Below are positions 1 to 8,896 of a stretch of DNA of 38,376 nucleotides, in pieces. The position numbers and the translations under genes were made by a program. Origin of the DNA: Pseudooceanicola sp. (lineage in GTDB: Bacteria; Pseudomonadota; Alphaproteobacteria; Rhodobacterales; Rhodobacteraceae); NCBI RefSeq assembly GCF_029213205.1, contig NZ_JARGNH010000026.1, forward strand, positions 1 through 38,376, in the 5' to 3' direction. Position 1 is the first letter of the stretch. Each line of letters begins with the position of its first letter. Under the pieces are notes generated by a model. The model saw only the letters and a list, made by a program, of their open reading frames with translations. It searched no databases and was not told the DNA's origin.

Positions 1-61
1 CGATGACACCCCTACCCTATGCACGACAAGAGTCGCGGTTCAGGTATCGCTCACATGTCCC

Positions 62-811
62 TCAATCGTCTTCGTCGGACTCCAGCCAATCGCCCGGCGG
101 CGCCACCGAGAGGTCGGTCGAGGTCTTGTCACCCTTGGGGCGGTTTTCATCCGGTTTCTCGCCAGTGACCAGATAGATCACCTGCTCGGCGATCGAGGTC
201 ACATGATCGCCCATCCGCTCGTTGTTCTTGGCAATGAAATGCAGATGCATGCAGGCGGTGATATTGCGCGGGTCTTCCAGCATGAAGGTCAGGAATTCGC
301 GGAACAAGGCGTTATACATCTGGTCGATGTCGCGGTCGCGGTTGATCACATCCTGGGCCAGATTGGCGTCGCGCTGGATATAGGCGTCGAGCGCGTCTTT
401 CAGCATCAGCTGCACCGCGCGCGCCATTCGGCGCAGCGCTGCATGGGTGCCCTCGATCGGGGTCATCTGGATCAGCACCCCGGTGCGTTTCGCCATGTTC
501 TTGGCATAGTCGCCAATGCGTTCCAGATTCCCGGCAATCTTCATCACGCTGAGGACGATGCGCAGATCGATGGCGGTGGGGCTGCGCAGGGCGATCACCC
601 GGGCGGAATCCTCGTTGATCTGCTCTTCGAGCTGGTCGATCACCCGGTCCCCTGCCCGGACCTTGTCCGCCAGTTCCTCGTCGCGCTCTTCCAACGATTG
701 CGCGGCGTCGAGGATCGCGGCCTCGACCAACCCGCCCATCTTCATGATCCGGGCCTGAATGCCCTCCAGATCGCGGTCAAAGGCGCTGGTGATATGTTGT
801 TCGCTGTGCAT
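62..811 (-). CDS. phoU: Phosphate signalling protein PhoU
   Basis: Cytoplasmic negative regulator that links the Pst phosphate transporter to the PhoR kinase. The 249-residue product has the expected two tandem three-helix PhoU repeats. Each repeat has its metal-binding signature: ERIGDYAKN at about residues 97-105 and NERMGDH at about 197-203. The C-terminal 30 residues are an acidic, probably disordered tail (ending ESDEDD). I chose the ATG at 811 because GGGGCAG lies just upstream and the homologous part begins there; an in-frame ATG at 907 would add 32 residues read from inside pstB with no family character. It follows pstB by 10 bases and is surely co-transcribed. A phoB gene would be expected just off the left edge, but no convincing start is visible in bases 1-61. 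Confidence 0.95.
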   Translation of the reverse strand: MHSEQHITSAFDRDLEGIQARIMKMGGLVEAAILDAAQSLEERDEELADKVRAGDRVIDQLEEQINEDSARVIALRSPTAIDLRIVLSVMKIAGNLERIGDYAKNMAKRTGVLIQMTPIEGTHAALRRMARAVQLMLKDALDAYIQRDANLAQDVINRDRDIDQMYNALFREFLTFMLEDPRNITACMHLHFIAKNNERMGDHVTSIAEQVIYLVTGEKPDENRPKGDKTSTDLSVAPPGDWLESDEDD

Positions 812-821
812 CTCTGCCCCC

Positions 822-1622
822 TCAGCCGATCCGGCCGGTGATATAACTTTCGGTCCGTGGGTCCAGCGGATTGGTAAAGATCTGCCCGGTCTCGCCATAT
901 TCGACAAGATTGCCGAGGTGAAAGAACGCGGTCTTCTGGCTGACCCGCGCCGCCTGCTGCATCGAATGGGTGACGATCACCACAGAATAGCTTTCGCGCA
1001 GCTCGTCGATCAATTCCTCGACCTGCCCGGTGGCAATCGGGTCAAGCGCCGAACAAGGCTCGTCCATCAGCAGCACCTCGGGCTCGGTGGCGATGGCGCG
1101 GGCGATGCAGAGGCGCTGTTGCTGGCCCCCCGACAGCCCGGTGCCCGGCGCCAGGAGCCGGTCCTTTACCTCATCCCAAATCGCCCCGCGCCGCAGTGAT
1201 TTCTCAACGATTTCATCAAGTTCAGCCTTGCTCCTGGCCAAACCGTGAATCCGTGGCCCATAGGCAATATTGTCATAGATCGATTTCGGAAACGGGTTGG
1301 GTTTCTGAAACACCATGCCGACCTTGGCGCGCAGCTGCACCGGGTCCACCCGCTTGTCATAGATGTCCTGCCCGTCCAGCCGGATATCGCCCTGCACCCG
1401 GCAGATATCGATGGTGTCGTTCATCCGGTTCAGGCAGCGCAGGAAGGTCGACTTGCCACAGCCCGAGGGACCGATAAAGGCGGTCACCGTCTTGTCCTCG
1501 ATCGAGACGCTCACATCCTTGATGGCGTGGTTGTCGCCATAATAGACCTGCACGTCCTTGGCGGCGAACTTGATGTCATTCTGCCCCGGCATGGCCCCAA
1601 CTTTCACAATGTCATACATCAT
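822..1622 (-). CDS. pstB: Phosphate ABC transporter ATP-binding protein PstB
   Basis: ATPase subunit of the high-affinity PstSCAB phosphate importer, acting on the inner face of the cytoplasmic membrane. The 266-residue protein has Walker [10 protein letters not shown] (51-59), Q-loop FQKPNPFP (105-112), signature LSGGQQQ (163-169), Walker B VLLMDEP (183-189) and the H-loop His219. Its length is normal for PstB. Two ATG codons lie in tandem (1622 and 1619); AAGGGG sits five bases before the first, so I chose 1622. The start overlaps by 11 bases a short reading frame that looks like the end of pstA (see the pseudogene entry), the usual pstA-pstB coupling. PstB needs PstA and PstC membrane subunits and none is intact in this window, so here it can only work with subunits encoded elsewhere, if at all. 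Confidence 0.95.
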   Translation of the reverse strand: MMYDIVKVGAMPGQNDIKFAAKDVQVYYGDNHAIKDVSVSIEDKTVTAFIGPSGCGKSTFLRCLNRMNDTIDICRVQGDIRLDGQDIYDKRVDPVQLRAKVGMVFQKPNPFPKSIYDNIAYGPRIHGLARSKAELDEIVEKSLRRGAIWDEVKDRLLAPGTGLSGGQQQRLCIARAIATEPEVLLMDEPCSALDPIATGQVEELIDELRESYSVVIVTHSMQQAARVSQKTAFFHLGNLVEYGETGQIFTNPLDPRTESYITGRIG

Positions 1623-1716
1623 CTTGCCCCTTCTTGCCGCCGCGCTCAAATCGGCGGTGCCGGATCACCGCGATGATGTTCATTGTGGCCCGGAATCGCA
1701 ACCGAATGATGATAGC
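1612..1716 (-). pseudogene. pstA: Remnant of pstA (C-terminal tail only)
   Basis: The bases between the phoR stop and pstB keep an open frame that ends in [15 protein letters not shown] followed by a short basic/acidic tail and a TGA at 1612-1614. This resembles the last transmembrane helix and the Arg-rich RxRFE end of PstA permeases. The stop overlaps the pstB start by 11 bases, as expected for a coupled pstA-pstB pair. Only about 35 codons fit before the phoR stop at 1736, whereas a PstA is about 280-450 residues. I read it as the scar of a deletion that removed pstS, pstC and the body of pstA. The tail match is from memory of the family and the fragment is short, so confidence is moderate. 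An assembly collapse could look the same. Confidence 0.5.
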
Positions 1717-1735
1717 GTCTGACCTTGGCCTGGCC

Positions 1736-2788
1736 TCAGCCGCCCGTAGCGATCACCGCCGGCAGGGTCACGGTGAATTCCGACCCCTGCCCGGCTTCGC
1801 TTTCGATCCGCAGCCGCCCCCGGTGCCGGTTGACGATATGCTTGACGATGGCGAGCCCGAGACCGGTGCCGCCCATTTCCCGCGACCGGTGACTGTCGAC
1901 CCGGTAAAACCGTTCGGTCAGCCGTGGAATATGCACCAGGTCGATCCCCGGCCCCTGATCGCGGATCGAAATCACCGTGCCCGGACCACGCAGCGCCGCC
2001 ACGTCGCCAACCGGGGCCAGCCGCAGCGTCACCTCGCCCTCGGCGCCACCGTATTTGATCGCGTTCTCAACCAGGTTGGTGACAACCTGATGCAGTTGAT
2101 CCTCATCCCCCGGCACCACCACCGGCGCTTCGGGCAGATCGCGGATCAGACGCACGCCATTGGTTTCCGCCAACGGCTGCAACCGGTTCAGCGCCGCCTC
2201 GACCAGCGCGCGCAGGTCGACCCGGGCCGTGGGCCGCATCCGCTCTTCGCTTTCCACCCGGCTCAGCGACAGCAGATCCTTGACCAGACGCTCCATCCGC
2301 TCGGCCTCGGTGGCCATGATCCCGAGAAAGCGCTCACGCGCCACCGCGTCATCACGGGCCGGGCCGCGCAGGGTTTCGATGAATCCCAGCAATGCGGTCA
2401 GCGGGGTGCGCAATTCATGACTGACATTGGCGACGAAATCGCGCCGCATCTGCCCGGCCTGGGCCACATGGGTGACATCCTCGAACGACAGCAAGGCGCC
2501 CTCGGCACCCGGATGGTCGAGCCAGGAACATTGCACCTCATAGGTCAGGTCCTGCGCCCCGTCATTGGTCAGCATTCTTGTGGTGCGCGGCTGGCGGTCG
2601 GCCAGCACCCCCTCGACCGCGTCCAGAACCGCAGGCTGGCGGATCGCGGTGATGAAATGCCGCCCCTCGATTTCGGCGCCCAACAGCGCCTGCCCCTTGG
2701 CATTGACCCCGAGGATCCGCTCATTGCGCCCGATCAGCACCGCCGGAACCGGCAGCGCACGCATCAACGGGGCGACAAAATCAGACAC
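1736..2788 (-). CDS. phoR: Phosphate regulon sensor histidine kinase PhoR
   Basis: Histidine kinase of the PhoR-PhoB phosphate-starvation system. The 350-residue product begins with a PAS domain (about 10-105), then a HisKA dimerisation domain with the phosphoacceptor His124 in SHELRTPL, then a HATPase with N-box NLVENAIKYG (238-247), G1 DQGPGI (277-282) and G2 GGTGLGLAIV (306-315). I chose the GTG at 2788 because GAGGA lies ten bases upstream and the PAS domain starts at once. The frame stays open to an ATG at 3016, but that stretch has no domain character. No membrane helix is present in either version, so the kinase appears soluble, unlike the membrane-anchored enterobacterial PhoR. It heads the phoR-pstB-phoU unit, with the pstSCA genes missing between. 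Confidence 0.9.
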   Translation of the reverse strand: MSDFVAPLMRALPVPAVLIGRNERILGVNAKGQALLGAEIEGRHFITAIRQPAVLDAVEGVLADRQPRTTRMLTNDGAQDLTYEVQCSWLDHPGAEGALLSFEDVTHVAQAGQMRRDFVANVSHELRTPLTALLGFIETLRGPARDDAVARERFLGIMATEAERMERLVKDLLSLSRVESEERMRPTARVDLRALVEAALNRLQPLAETNGVRLIRDLPEAPVVVPGDEDQLHQVVTNLVENAIKYGGAEGEVTLRLAPVGDVAALRGPGTVISIRDQGPGIDLVHIPRLTERFYRVDSHRSREMGGTGLGLAIVKHIVNRHRGRLRIESEAGQGSEFTVTLPAVIATGG

Positions 2789-3038
2789 AGGCGGGCAATC
2801 CTCTGGTTTGCATGGCTCACATATGACCGCTCTGCCGGGACAAGACCAGTGCCACATGGCCCGAACGGCGCGGCGCCCATTTTTCAGGCATCGGACCGGG
2901 CAGATTGCCGTGGCGCAGAGAAATCCCGCGCCGACCCCCAGCGTCCCCCTTGACCCGCGCCGTGCCCGGGCGCTGCACTGGGGCCAGTATCGTGTCCTTC
3001 GATTGCCCCCGGGCAATCCGCGTCGGAGATGTCGGACA

Positions 3039-3296
3039 ATGCCGTGCTATGTGATTACCCAGACCCATTTCAGCGAGGCCGATCAGCTCCGCGATTTTTC
3101 CAGGGCGCTGCGCGAATTGGGGCGCGGCACCGGCTTGCAGGTGACGCCGCTGGATGACGCCAAATGCACAAATCCCTTGCGACCTGATCAGTCCTTTCTG
3201 ATGGAATTCAGCGACGCGGCCCGCGCCCATGCCTTCATGGCCTCGCGCGAATACCGCAGCCTGATCGATGCGAGCGAAACCGCCAGCGCCGGATAG
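3039..3296 (+). CDS. Small DUF1330-like protein
   Basis: A predicted 85-residue protein, the only plus-strand gene in the first 11 kb. The C-terminal half, with FLMEFSDAARAHAF and then SREYRSLIDAS, matches the shape of DUF1330 / dimeric alpha-beta barrel proteins, where a beta strand is followed by an Ala-rich helix and a conserved S-x-EY motif. The N-terminus begins with a strand (MPCYVITQT), also usual for that fold. The ATG at 3039 has GGAG about ten bases upstream. The gene is divergent from phoR and ends 16 bases before the converging gamma-carbonic anhydrase gene. Its function is unknown. The main doubt is whether so short a frame in GC-rich DNA is real; the domain-like pattern and the ribosome site favour it. 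Confidence 0.6.
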   Translation: MPCYVITQTHFSEADQLRDFSRALRELGRGTGLQVTPLDDAKCTNPLRPDQSFLMEFSDAARAHAFMASREYRSLIDASETASAG

Positions 3297-3312
3297 AGCC
3301 GCGCCCCGCCGC

Positions 3313-3843
3313 TCAGTCGAGCGCGACCAGCCCAGAGCGAAACCGCCGCATCTTGTCCTGATAGCCCTGGGCCGAGGCGATCAACCGCGCCTCCCAGTCC
3401 GGGCCAAGGGTCTTGACCACCTTGCCGGGACTGCCCAACACCATGGAATGGTCCGGGATCACCTTGTCCTCGGTCACCAGAGCGCCAGCGCCAATCAGGC
3501 AATTCTTGCCGATCACTGCCCGGTTCAGCACCGTGGCGCCCATGCCGATCAATGTGTTGTCGCCAATGGTGCAGCCGTGCAGCATCGCCTTATGGCCAAT
3601 GGTGCAATTCTGCCCAACGGTCAGCGGACAGCCCAGATCGGTGTGCATCACCACGTTTTCCTGCACATTCGAGCCCACGCCGATCTCGATCACCTCATTG
3701 TCGCCACGCAGGGTGCAGCCGAACCAGATCGAGGCGCCAGAGCGCAGGATCACCCGGCCGATCACATTGGCATCCGGCGCCACCCAGAAATCTCCATCCT
3801 CCGGCAGTTCCGGGCGAACATTCTCAAAGGCGTAGAGTGTCAT
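3313..3843 (-). CDS. Gamma-carbonic anhydrase family protein (left-handed beta-helix)
   Basis: A 176-residue hexapeptide-repeat protein of the gamma-carbonic anhydrase / YrdA family, expected to form a trimeric left-handed beta-helix in the cytoplasm. The three zinc-ligand histidines are in place: His67 (VVMHTD), His84 and His89 (GHKAMLHG). Repeats of the form I/V-G-x-x-x run through residues 25-135. Many members have no proven anhydrase activity, so the reaction is not certain. Its ATG overlaps the gmk stop codon (ATGA), so the two are translationally coupled. I see no functional link between them. Confidence 0.88.
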   Translation of the reverse strand: MTLYAFENVRPELPEDGDFWVAPDANVIGRVILRSGASIWFGCTLRGDNEVIEIGVGSNVQENVVMHTDLGCPLTVGQNCTIGHKAMLHGCTIGDNTLIGMGATVLNRAVIGKNCLIGAGALVTEDKVIPDHSMVLGSPGKVVKTLGPDWEARLIASAQGYQDKMRRFRSGLVALD

Positions 3844-4481
3844 GGCATATCTCCGAATTGGGCCTGCAAGGCGCGCACATGGTCATTCAATCCCGGCTGC
3901 TGAATCCGCCGCAACCGGGCGGCGGTCAGGATCGCCCGCAGCTTGGTCTCGGTGGCGTCCAGATCGTCATTCACCAGCACGAAGTCGTAACTGTCCCAAT
4001 GGCTGATCTCGTCCCAGCTGCGTTGCATCCGCCGGGCGATGACCTCTTCACTGTCCTGAGCGCGTTCACGCAGGCGGCGGTGCAGCTCGGCAATCGACGG
4101 CGGCAGGATAAAGATCGACAGGGTGTTGTTGCCCAGATCGGAATTGCGGATCTGCTGGGCGCCCTGCCAATCGATGTCAAACAGCACATCCCGACCCTGT
4201 TCGATCGCCGCCAGCACCGGTGCCTTGGGCGAGCCGTAGAAATTGCCAAACACATGCGCATGTTCCAGCATGCCGCCATCGGCGACCAGCGTCTTGAACC
4301 CGGCCTCATCGAGGAATTGGTAATCCTGCCCGTCGACCTCGCCCGCGCGCGGCGCCCGGGTGGTGGCCGAGACTGAAAACCGCACGCTTGGGTCCCAGGC
4401 CATCAACCGCCGGGCCAGGGTCGATTTCCCGGCGCCCGAGGGCGAGGACAGAATGATCAGAAGGCCGCGCCGCTGGCTCAT
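3840..4481 (-). CDS. gmk: Guanylate kinase
   Basis: Phosphorylates GMP (and dGMP) to GDP with ATP in purine nucleotide synthesis and salvage. The 213-residue protein has the P-loop [10 protein letters not shown] (12-21), the GMP-binding segment [19 protein letters not shown] (36-54), and the usual LID and C-terminal parts; its length is standard. I chose the ATG at 4481, which has AAGGA eight bases upstream and gives the normal N-terminus ([16 protein letters not shown]). In-frame ATGs at 4511 and 4631 would only add residues without family match. The gene overlaps the following gamma-carbonic anhydrase gene by four bases. Confidence 0.95.
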   Translation of the reverse strand: MSQRRGLLIILSSPSGAGKSTLARRLMAWDPSVRFSVSATTRAPRAGEVDGQDYQFLDEAGFKTLVADGGMLEHAHVFGNFYGSPKAPVLAAIEQGRDVLFDIDWQGAQQIRNSDLGNNTLSIFILPPSIAELHRRLRERAQDSEEVIARRMQRSWDEISHWDSYDFVLVNDDLDATETKLRAILTAARLRRIQQPGLNDHVRALQAQFGDMP

Positions 4482-4565
4482 GCGCCCGTTCCTTGCCGGT
4501 TGCTGCGTCATGGTTCCATTCGCATCAATTGCCCAGACAGACAACCGCCCCCGCTTCGTCTGGTT

Positions 4566-4628
4566 CCAAATATCTCGGGGGGAACGCCCGACGGGCGTGG
4601 CGGGGGCCGCGCCCCCGGCCCGGCTTTT
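4566..4628. repeat. Two-hairpin GC-rich intergenic element
   Basis: Between gmk and the end of proA lies CCAAATATCTCGGGGGGA followed by two tight hairpins: ACGCCC/GGGCGT at 4584-4598 and GGGGGC/GCCCCC at 4602-4616, ending in a short T run (4625-4628). From memory, closely similar elements are scattered through Rhodobacteraceae genomes after genes, so I read it as a dispersed repeat that may also help end transcription. It does not show a T run on the minus strand, which proA would need for a classical terminator. Confidence 0.5.
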
Positions 4629-4645
4629 CACCAGGTGCTGACCGC

Positions 4646-5911
4646 TCAGCGGCGCACGGCGCCCTGCCCCTCGACCAGGTATTTGAAACTGGTCAATTGC
4701 TCGGCCCCGACCGGCCCGCGGGCATGCAGCTTGCCGGTGGCAATGCCGATTTCGGCACCCATGCCGAATTCACCGCCATCGGCAAACTGGGTCGAGGCGT
4801 TGCGCATCAGGATGGCGCTGTCGAGTTCGCGAAAAAACGTCGCCGCCGCCTCATCGTCCGCGGTGATGATCGCATCGGTGTGGTTGGAGCCATAGCTGCG
4901 GATATGGTCGATCGCCTGGTCCAGCCCATCGACCAGCTTGGCCGCGCAGATCATGTCGAGGAATTCACGACCGAAATCATCGGCCTTGGCCGGAACCACA
5001 CCGGCGATCTTGGTCAAGTCCCCGGCGCCGCGCACCTCGACACCCGCCGCCAGCAGCGCCTCGATCAGGATCGGACCATGCTGGCTGTAAAAGCGCGAGT
5101 CGATCAGCAGGCATTCCATCGCCCCGCAAATGCCGGTGCGCCGGGTCTTGGCGTTCAGCACGATCTCGACCGCCATGGCCGGATCAGCGGTGGCGCCGAC
5201 ATAGATGTGGCAGATCCCTTCGAGATGGGCAAAGACCGGCACCCGCGCCTCGCGCTGCACCAGCCCGACCAGCCCCTTGCCACCGCGCGGCACGATCACG
5301 TCAATATACGCGACCATGGTCAGCATTTCGCTGACTGCGGCGCGGTCACGGGTCGGCACCTGCTGGATCGCGGTTTCCGGCAACCCGGCCTGGCGCAGCC
5401 CCTCGAGCAGGCAAGCATGGATTGCAGCCGAAGAGTTGAAGCTTTCCGAACCGCCGCGCAGGATCACCGCATTGCCGGATTTCAGGCACAGGGCCCCGGC
5501 ATCGGCGGTCACGTTCGGGCGACTTTCATAGATCACGCCGATCACCCCAAGCGGGGTGCGCACCCGGCGGATATGCAGGCCCGAGGGCATGTCCCATTCA
5601 GCAATCACCGCGCCGACCGGGTCTTTTTGTTCGGCCACCGCGCGCAGCCCGTCGACCATGGCGCGGATCCGGTCCTCGTTCAGCAGCAGCCGGTCGAGCA
5701 TCGCCGTAGAAAGGCCCTTGGCCTCGCCCTCGGCCATGTCGATGCGATTGGCGTCGATGATCTGCTCGCGCCGGCGCCAGACCGCATCGGCGGCGGCGTT
5801 CAAGGCGGCGGATTTGCGCTCGGCACTGGCAGTCGCCAGCTCCAGCGAGGCCGCGCGGGCCTTGGCACCGATGTCGCGCATCAGCTCGGGGATGTTGTCC
5901 AGATCCTTCAT
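4646..5911 (-). CDS. proA: Glutamate-5-semialdehyde dehydrogenase (gamma-glutamyl phosphate reductase)
   Basis: Second step of proline synthesis: NADPH-dependent reduction of L-glutamyl-5-phosphate to glutamate-5-semialdehyde in the cytoplasm. The 421-residue protein is full length for ProA and keeps the aldehyde-dehydrogenase fold. The catalytic Cys is Cys262, in [11 protein letters not shown]. Other ProA marks are [18 protein letters not shown] (125-142), LRGGSES (151-157) and the [13 protein letters not shown] stretch (203-215). The ATG at 5911 has GAAGGG upstream. It lies 44 bases after proB in the same direction, and the two form the first two steps of the pathway. Confidence 0.96.
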   Translation of the reverse strand: MKDLDNIPELMRDIGAKARAASLELATASAERKSAALNAAADAVWRRREQIIDANRIDMAEGEAKGLSTAMLDRLLLNEDRIRAMVDGLRAVAEQKDPVGAVIAEWDMPSGLHIRRVRTPLGVIGVIYESRPNVTADAGALCLKSGNAVILRGGSESFNSSAAIHACLLEGLRQAGLPETAIQQVPTRDRAAVSEMLTMVAYIDVIVPRGGKGLVGLVQREARVPVFAHLEGICHIYVGATADPAMAVEIVLNAKTRRTGICGAMECLLIDSRFYSQHGPILIEALLAAGVEVRGAGDLTKIAGVVPAKADDFGREFLDMICAAKLVDGLDQAIDHIRSYGSNHTDAIITADDEAAATFFRELDSAILMRNASTQFADGGEFGMGAEIGIATGKLHARGPVGAEQLTSFKYLVEGQGAVRR

Positions 5912-5955
5912 TTCACGCCCTTCTCTATCCCAAACTCTTATAAGACATGCCGCCC

Positions 5956-7137
5956 TCAGATCGCCATATCGTCACGATGCACCAGCACCGCACGACCGGA
6001 GTAGCCAAGGATCGCCTCGATCTCGTGACTTTTATGGCCCTTGATCGCCCTTGCCTCTTCCGAAGTATAGCGGGTCAATCCGACCGCGATCACCTCGCCC
6101 TCCGGACCGGTCAGAGTCACCGGATCGCCACGCCCGAAACAGCCAGAGACGGCGGTGACCCCGGCGGGCAGCAGGCTGTTGCCCCGGCCCATCGCCTGTG
6201 CCGCTCCGGCGTCCAGGGTCAGGGTGCCCTTTGGCTTCATCGCGCTGATCCAGCTCTTGCGTGCCACCTGCGGATCCCCCTGCGCGGTGAACCAGGTGCA
6301 ATTTCCGCCATTCTCAAGCACAGTCAGAGGGTTATTGTCGGTTCCCAATGTGACGCATAAAGCGCAGCCAGCCGAGGTTGCGGCCTTGGCCGCCAGCAGC
6401 TTGGTCTTCATCCCGCCCTTGGACAGGCCGGATTTGGCATCGCCCGCCATCGCCTCGATCTCGGGGGTGATGTGTTCGATCATCGCGAACCGGCGGGCAG
6501 AGGCGTCAAAGCTGGGATTGGCCGAATAAAACCCGTCGACATCCGACAGCAGGATCACCTGATCCGCCCAGACCGTCACCGCCACCTGCGCCGCCAGCCG
6601 GTCATTGTCGCCATAGCGGATCTCGTCGGTGGCAATGGTGTCGTTTTCGTTGACGATCGGCACCACGCCGAGCCCCAGCAGGGTTTCCAGGGTGGCGCGG
6701 GAATTCAGATAACGCCGCCGATTGGCGCTGTCCTCAAGTGTCACCAGAACCTGGGCAATGGTGATGTCGTGCGGTTTCAGCGCCCGCTCATAGGCCGCCA
6801 CCAGACCGACCTGACCGACCGCCGCCGCCGCTTGCGCCTGTTCCAGCGCCAGCACCCCCTGCCCGAGACCGAGGACCCCGCGCCCCAAGGCGATGGAGCC
6901 GGAGGAAACCAGCACCACATCGGTGCCGCGTGCCCGGATCCTGGCCACATCCTGCGCCAGGCTGTTCAGCCAGTCGACACGCAGCGCGCCGCTGTCCCGG
7001 TCGACCAACAGGGCCGAGCCGATCTTGACCACCAGGCGCTGCGCCTGATCCAGACGCGGCAGGTCGGTGGCCTCGCTCAAGGCTGTGGCGTCACTCATGG
7101 TTGCGGCCATGGTTGCGGCGTCGTTCAGGGTTGCCAT
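5956..7137 (-). CDS. proB: Glutamate 5-kinase with PUA domain
   Basis: First and normally feedback-inhibited step of proline synthesis: ATP-dependent phosphorylation of glutamate. The 393-residue protein has the amino-acid kinase domain from [13 protein letters not shown] (about 34-46), with [13 protein letters not shown] and [11 protein letters not shown] segments, then a C-terminal PUA domain (about 295-385). The start at 7137 has GGAG eight bases upstream and overlaps the obgE end by 13 bases. Two other in-frame ATGs (7110 and 7098) lie in a 12-base tandem duplication and could be used instead; the first 30 residues are not conserved. ObgE, ProB and ProA follow each other closely on one strand and probably share a transcript. 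Confidence 0.95.
   Translation of the reverse strand: MATLNDAATMAATMSDATALSEATDLPRLDQAQRLVVKIGSALLVDRDSGALRVDWLNSLAQDVARIRARGTDVVLVSSGSIALGRGVLGLGQGVLALEQAQAAAAVGQVGLVAAYERALKPHDITIAQVLVTLEDSANRRRYLNSRATLETLLGLGVVPIVNENDTIATDEIRYGDNDRLAAQVAVTVWADQVILLSDVDGFYSANPSFDASARRFAMIEHITPEIEAMAGDAKSGLSKGGMKTKLLAAKAATSAGCALCVTLGTDNNPLTVLENGGNCTWFTAQGDPQVARKSWISAMKPKGTLTLDAGAAQAMGRGNSLLPAGVTAVSGCFGRGDPVTLTGPEGEVIAVGLTRYTSEEARAIKGHKSHEIEAILGYSGRAVLVHRDDMAI
7096..7119 (-). repeat. Perfect 12-base tandem duplication in the proB start region
   Basis: Two perfect copies of GCCGCAACCATG (minus strand) follow each other, encoding AATM-AATM near the ProB N-terminus. Each copy supplies an in-frame ATG. It looks like a recent slip duplication in a non-conserved leader and is visible directly in the sequence. 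Confidence 0.85.
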
Positions 7138-8177
7138 GTCTCGGGCTCCGACTCATCGTCGTGGTCTTCTTCGCGTTTGCGGCGCAGCCGGTCGTCGCCA
7201 ATCTGCGCTCTGAGCGCGCGCAGCACGTCGACCGTGCCCGCGCCGGTGACCCCGGACATCAGCATCACCGGGCTGCCGGTGACCGCCTCAAGCTCGTCCT
7301 TCAGGAACGCCTGTTCCTCGGCGTCGAGCGCGTCGATCTTGTTCAGCACGGTGATCCGTGGCTTGTCCTCAAGCGCGGCGCCATAGGCGGCGATTTCATC
7401 GAGGATGGTCTGCCAATCCTCCAGCAAGGTGCCCGAGGTGCCATCGACCAGATGCAGCAGCACCGCGCAGCGTTCGATATGGCCAAGGAACAGATCGCCC
7501 AGGCCCCTGCCCTCGGAAGCGCCCTCGATCAGCCCGGGAATATCGGCGACCACGAATTCCGCGCCATCCACCGCCACCACCCCGAGGTTGGGATGCAGGG
7601 TGGTGAACGGGTAATCGGCGATCTTCGGACGGGCGTTGGAGGTGGCGGCGAGAAAGGTGGATTTGCCCGCATTCGGCAGGCCCAGCAATCCGACATCGGC
7701 AATCAGCTTCAGCCGCAACCAGATCGTGCGCTCGACCCCTTCAAGCCCGGGATTGGCGCGGCGCGGGGCCTGATTGGTGGCGGATTTGAAATAAGCGTTG
7801 CCGAAGCCGCCATTGCCGCCCTTGGCGATCAGCACCCGCTGACCGATCTCGGTCAGGTCAGCGATCACCGTTTCCTCATCCTCGTCGAGGATTTCGGTGC
7901 CGACCGGCACCCGCAGAATGATGTCATCGCCATTGGCGCCTGTGCGGTTATTGCCCATGCCGTGCTGGCCGTTCTGAGCAAAGAAATGCTGCTGATAGCG
8001 GAAATCGATCAGCGTGTTCAGCCCATCGACCGCCACCGCCCAGACATCGCCACCGCGGCCGCCATCGCCGCCATTCGGGCCGCCATATTCAATATATTTT
8101 TCCCGGCGAAAGGCGATTGCCCCACCGCCGCCCGATCCGGAGCGGATATAGACCTTTGCGAGATCGAGAAACTTCAT
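7125..8177 (-). CDS. obgE: Obg-family GTPase (CgtA)
   Basis: Ribosome-associated GTPase acting in 50S assembly and stress control. The 350-residue protein begins with the Gly-rich Obg fold ([19 protein letters not shown]; residues 1-158), followed by a G domain with G1 GLPNAGKST (166-174), G2 FTT (191-193), G3 DIPG (212-215) and G4 NKID (278-281). There is no long C-terminal OCT domain; the tail is short and charged, as in many alphaproteobacteria. The ATG at 8177 has GAGGATGAGG upstream. Its neighbours rplU and rpmA (upstream) and proB (downstream) match the common obg neighbourhood. Confidence 0.96.
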   Translation of the reverse strand: MKFLDLAKVYIRSGSGGGGAIAFRREKYIEYGGPNGGDGGRGGDVWAVAVDGLNTLIDFRYQQHFFAQNGQHGMGNNRTGANGDDIILRVPVGTEILDEDEETVIADLTEIGQRVLIAKGGNGGFGNAYFKSATNQAPRRANPGLEGVERTIWLRLKLIADVGLLGLPNAGKSTFLAATSNARPKIADYPFTTLHPNLGVVAVDGAEFVVADIPGLIEGASEGRGLGDLFLGHIERCAVLLHLVDGTSGTLLEDWQTILDEIAAYGAALEDKPRITVLNKIDALDAEEQAFLKDELEAVTGSPVMLMSGVTGAGTVDVLRALRAQIGDDRLRRKREEDHDDESEPETWQP

Positions 8178-8226
8178 GCCTCATCCTCTGCCGCAAAGGT
8201 CGCTTAACGCAAGCGAGACCGGCGGC

Positions 8227-8781
8227 TCAATCCTGTTTTCGCGCGTCCAGCACGCGGCTGTAAGTCCAAGTGGGCACGGTGGCCCGACGGGCAACCGAAT
8301 AGTTTTCCGCGTCCCCGATATAGAGAAACCCGCAATTGGTCAGCACCCTGGCCGAGGCCGGGTTGTCCTGAAACACGCTGGCGAACATCGTGCGATTGTC
8401 CAGCGGATTTTCCGCAACCAGCGCCGCGACCGCCGACGAGGCGACCCCGGTGTTCCAATAGGCCGGGGCAACCCAGAAGGAAATCTCGGATTGCTCACCC
8501 TCGATTCGGGTCAAGCCGATCAGGCCCATCACTTCGGGTCCGCCGCGTGCCGCCGTGTCGATGGCCCAGACGTCTTGGTCGCGGGTCGCGCTCTGGGCGC
8601 GGCGGATTAAATCCTCGGTTGCCCCCGGGGGCAGCGGGTGCGGGATCGAGGTGGTGGCCCGCGCCACCCGTTCATCTGCGCTGTGCAAGCGGATCAGCCC
8701 GGCGTCCGAAATGCGCAAGGGGCGCAGGCAGAATTCACCGCCGTCGATCACTGGCTGGGTGATGAAATGCTCGTGTTTCAA
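8227..8781 (-). CDS. GNAT-family N-acetyltransferase
   Basis: A 184-residue protein of the RimJ/RimL-like GNAT type. Visible marks are LRPLRISDAGLIRLHS near the N-terminus, EISFWVAPAYWNTGVASSAV in the acetyl-CoA-binding core, and the FASVFQDNPASARVLTNCGF motif near the end, where the Asn and Ser positions are typical of this subgroup. The start is the TTG at 8781: a strong AGGAGG (8791-8796 on the opposite strand) lies nine bases before it and the homologous part begins at once. An ATG at 8856 would add residues read across the rpmA terminator side. The acetyl acceptor is unknown. It sits between rpmA and obgE, behind a terminator. Confidence 0.85.
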   Translation of the reverse strand: MKHEHFITQPVIDGGEFCLRPLRISDAGLIRLHSADERVARATTSIPHPLPPGATEDLIRRAQSATRDQDVWAIDTAARGGPEVMGLIGLTRIEGEQSEISFWVAPAYWNTGVASSAVAALVAENPLDNRTMFASVFQDNPASARVLTNCGFLYIGDAENYSVARRATVPTWTYSRVLDARKQD

Positions 8782-8833
8782 GGGGGTGTTCCTCCTCAGC
8801 CCCGAACGCAACCGATCCAAGCTTGAAGGTCGG

Positions 8834-8868
8834 CAACACAAAGGGGGACCGGCCACTGCCGATCCCCC
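8834..8868 (-). terminator. Rho-independent terminator of rplU-rpmA
   Basis: On the minus strand GGGGGATCGGC, a four-base loop and GCCGGTCCCCC form an 11-base-pair stem (one G-U pair), followed by TTTGTGTT. It lies 28 bases after the rpmA stop and before the GNAT gene. Confidence 0.85.
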
Positions 8869-8896
8869 ATCTGTGTCATCAGACCGTAAGGTCGGC

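Noticed and set aside
1-61. The start of phoB after phoU
   Set aside because: No ATG or GTG here leads into a receiver-domain sequence, so the gene, if present, begins beyond the left edge.
1634-2953. A 439-codon plus-strand frame opposite phoR
   Set aside because: Antisense of a clear histidine kinase, with no recognisable domain.
4493-6004. A 503-codon plus-strand frame opposite proA
   Set aside because: Shadow of proA in the opposite frame; composition is typical of antisense reading and no ribosome site or motif supports it.
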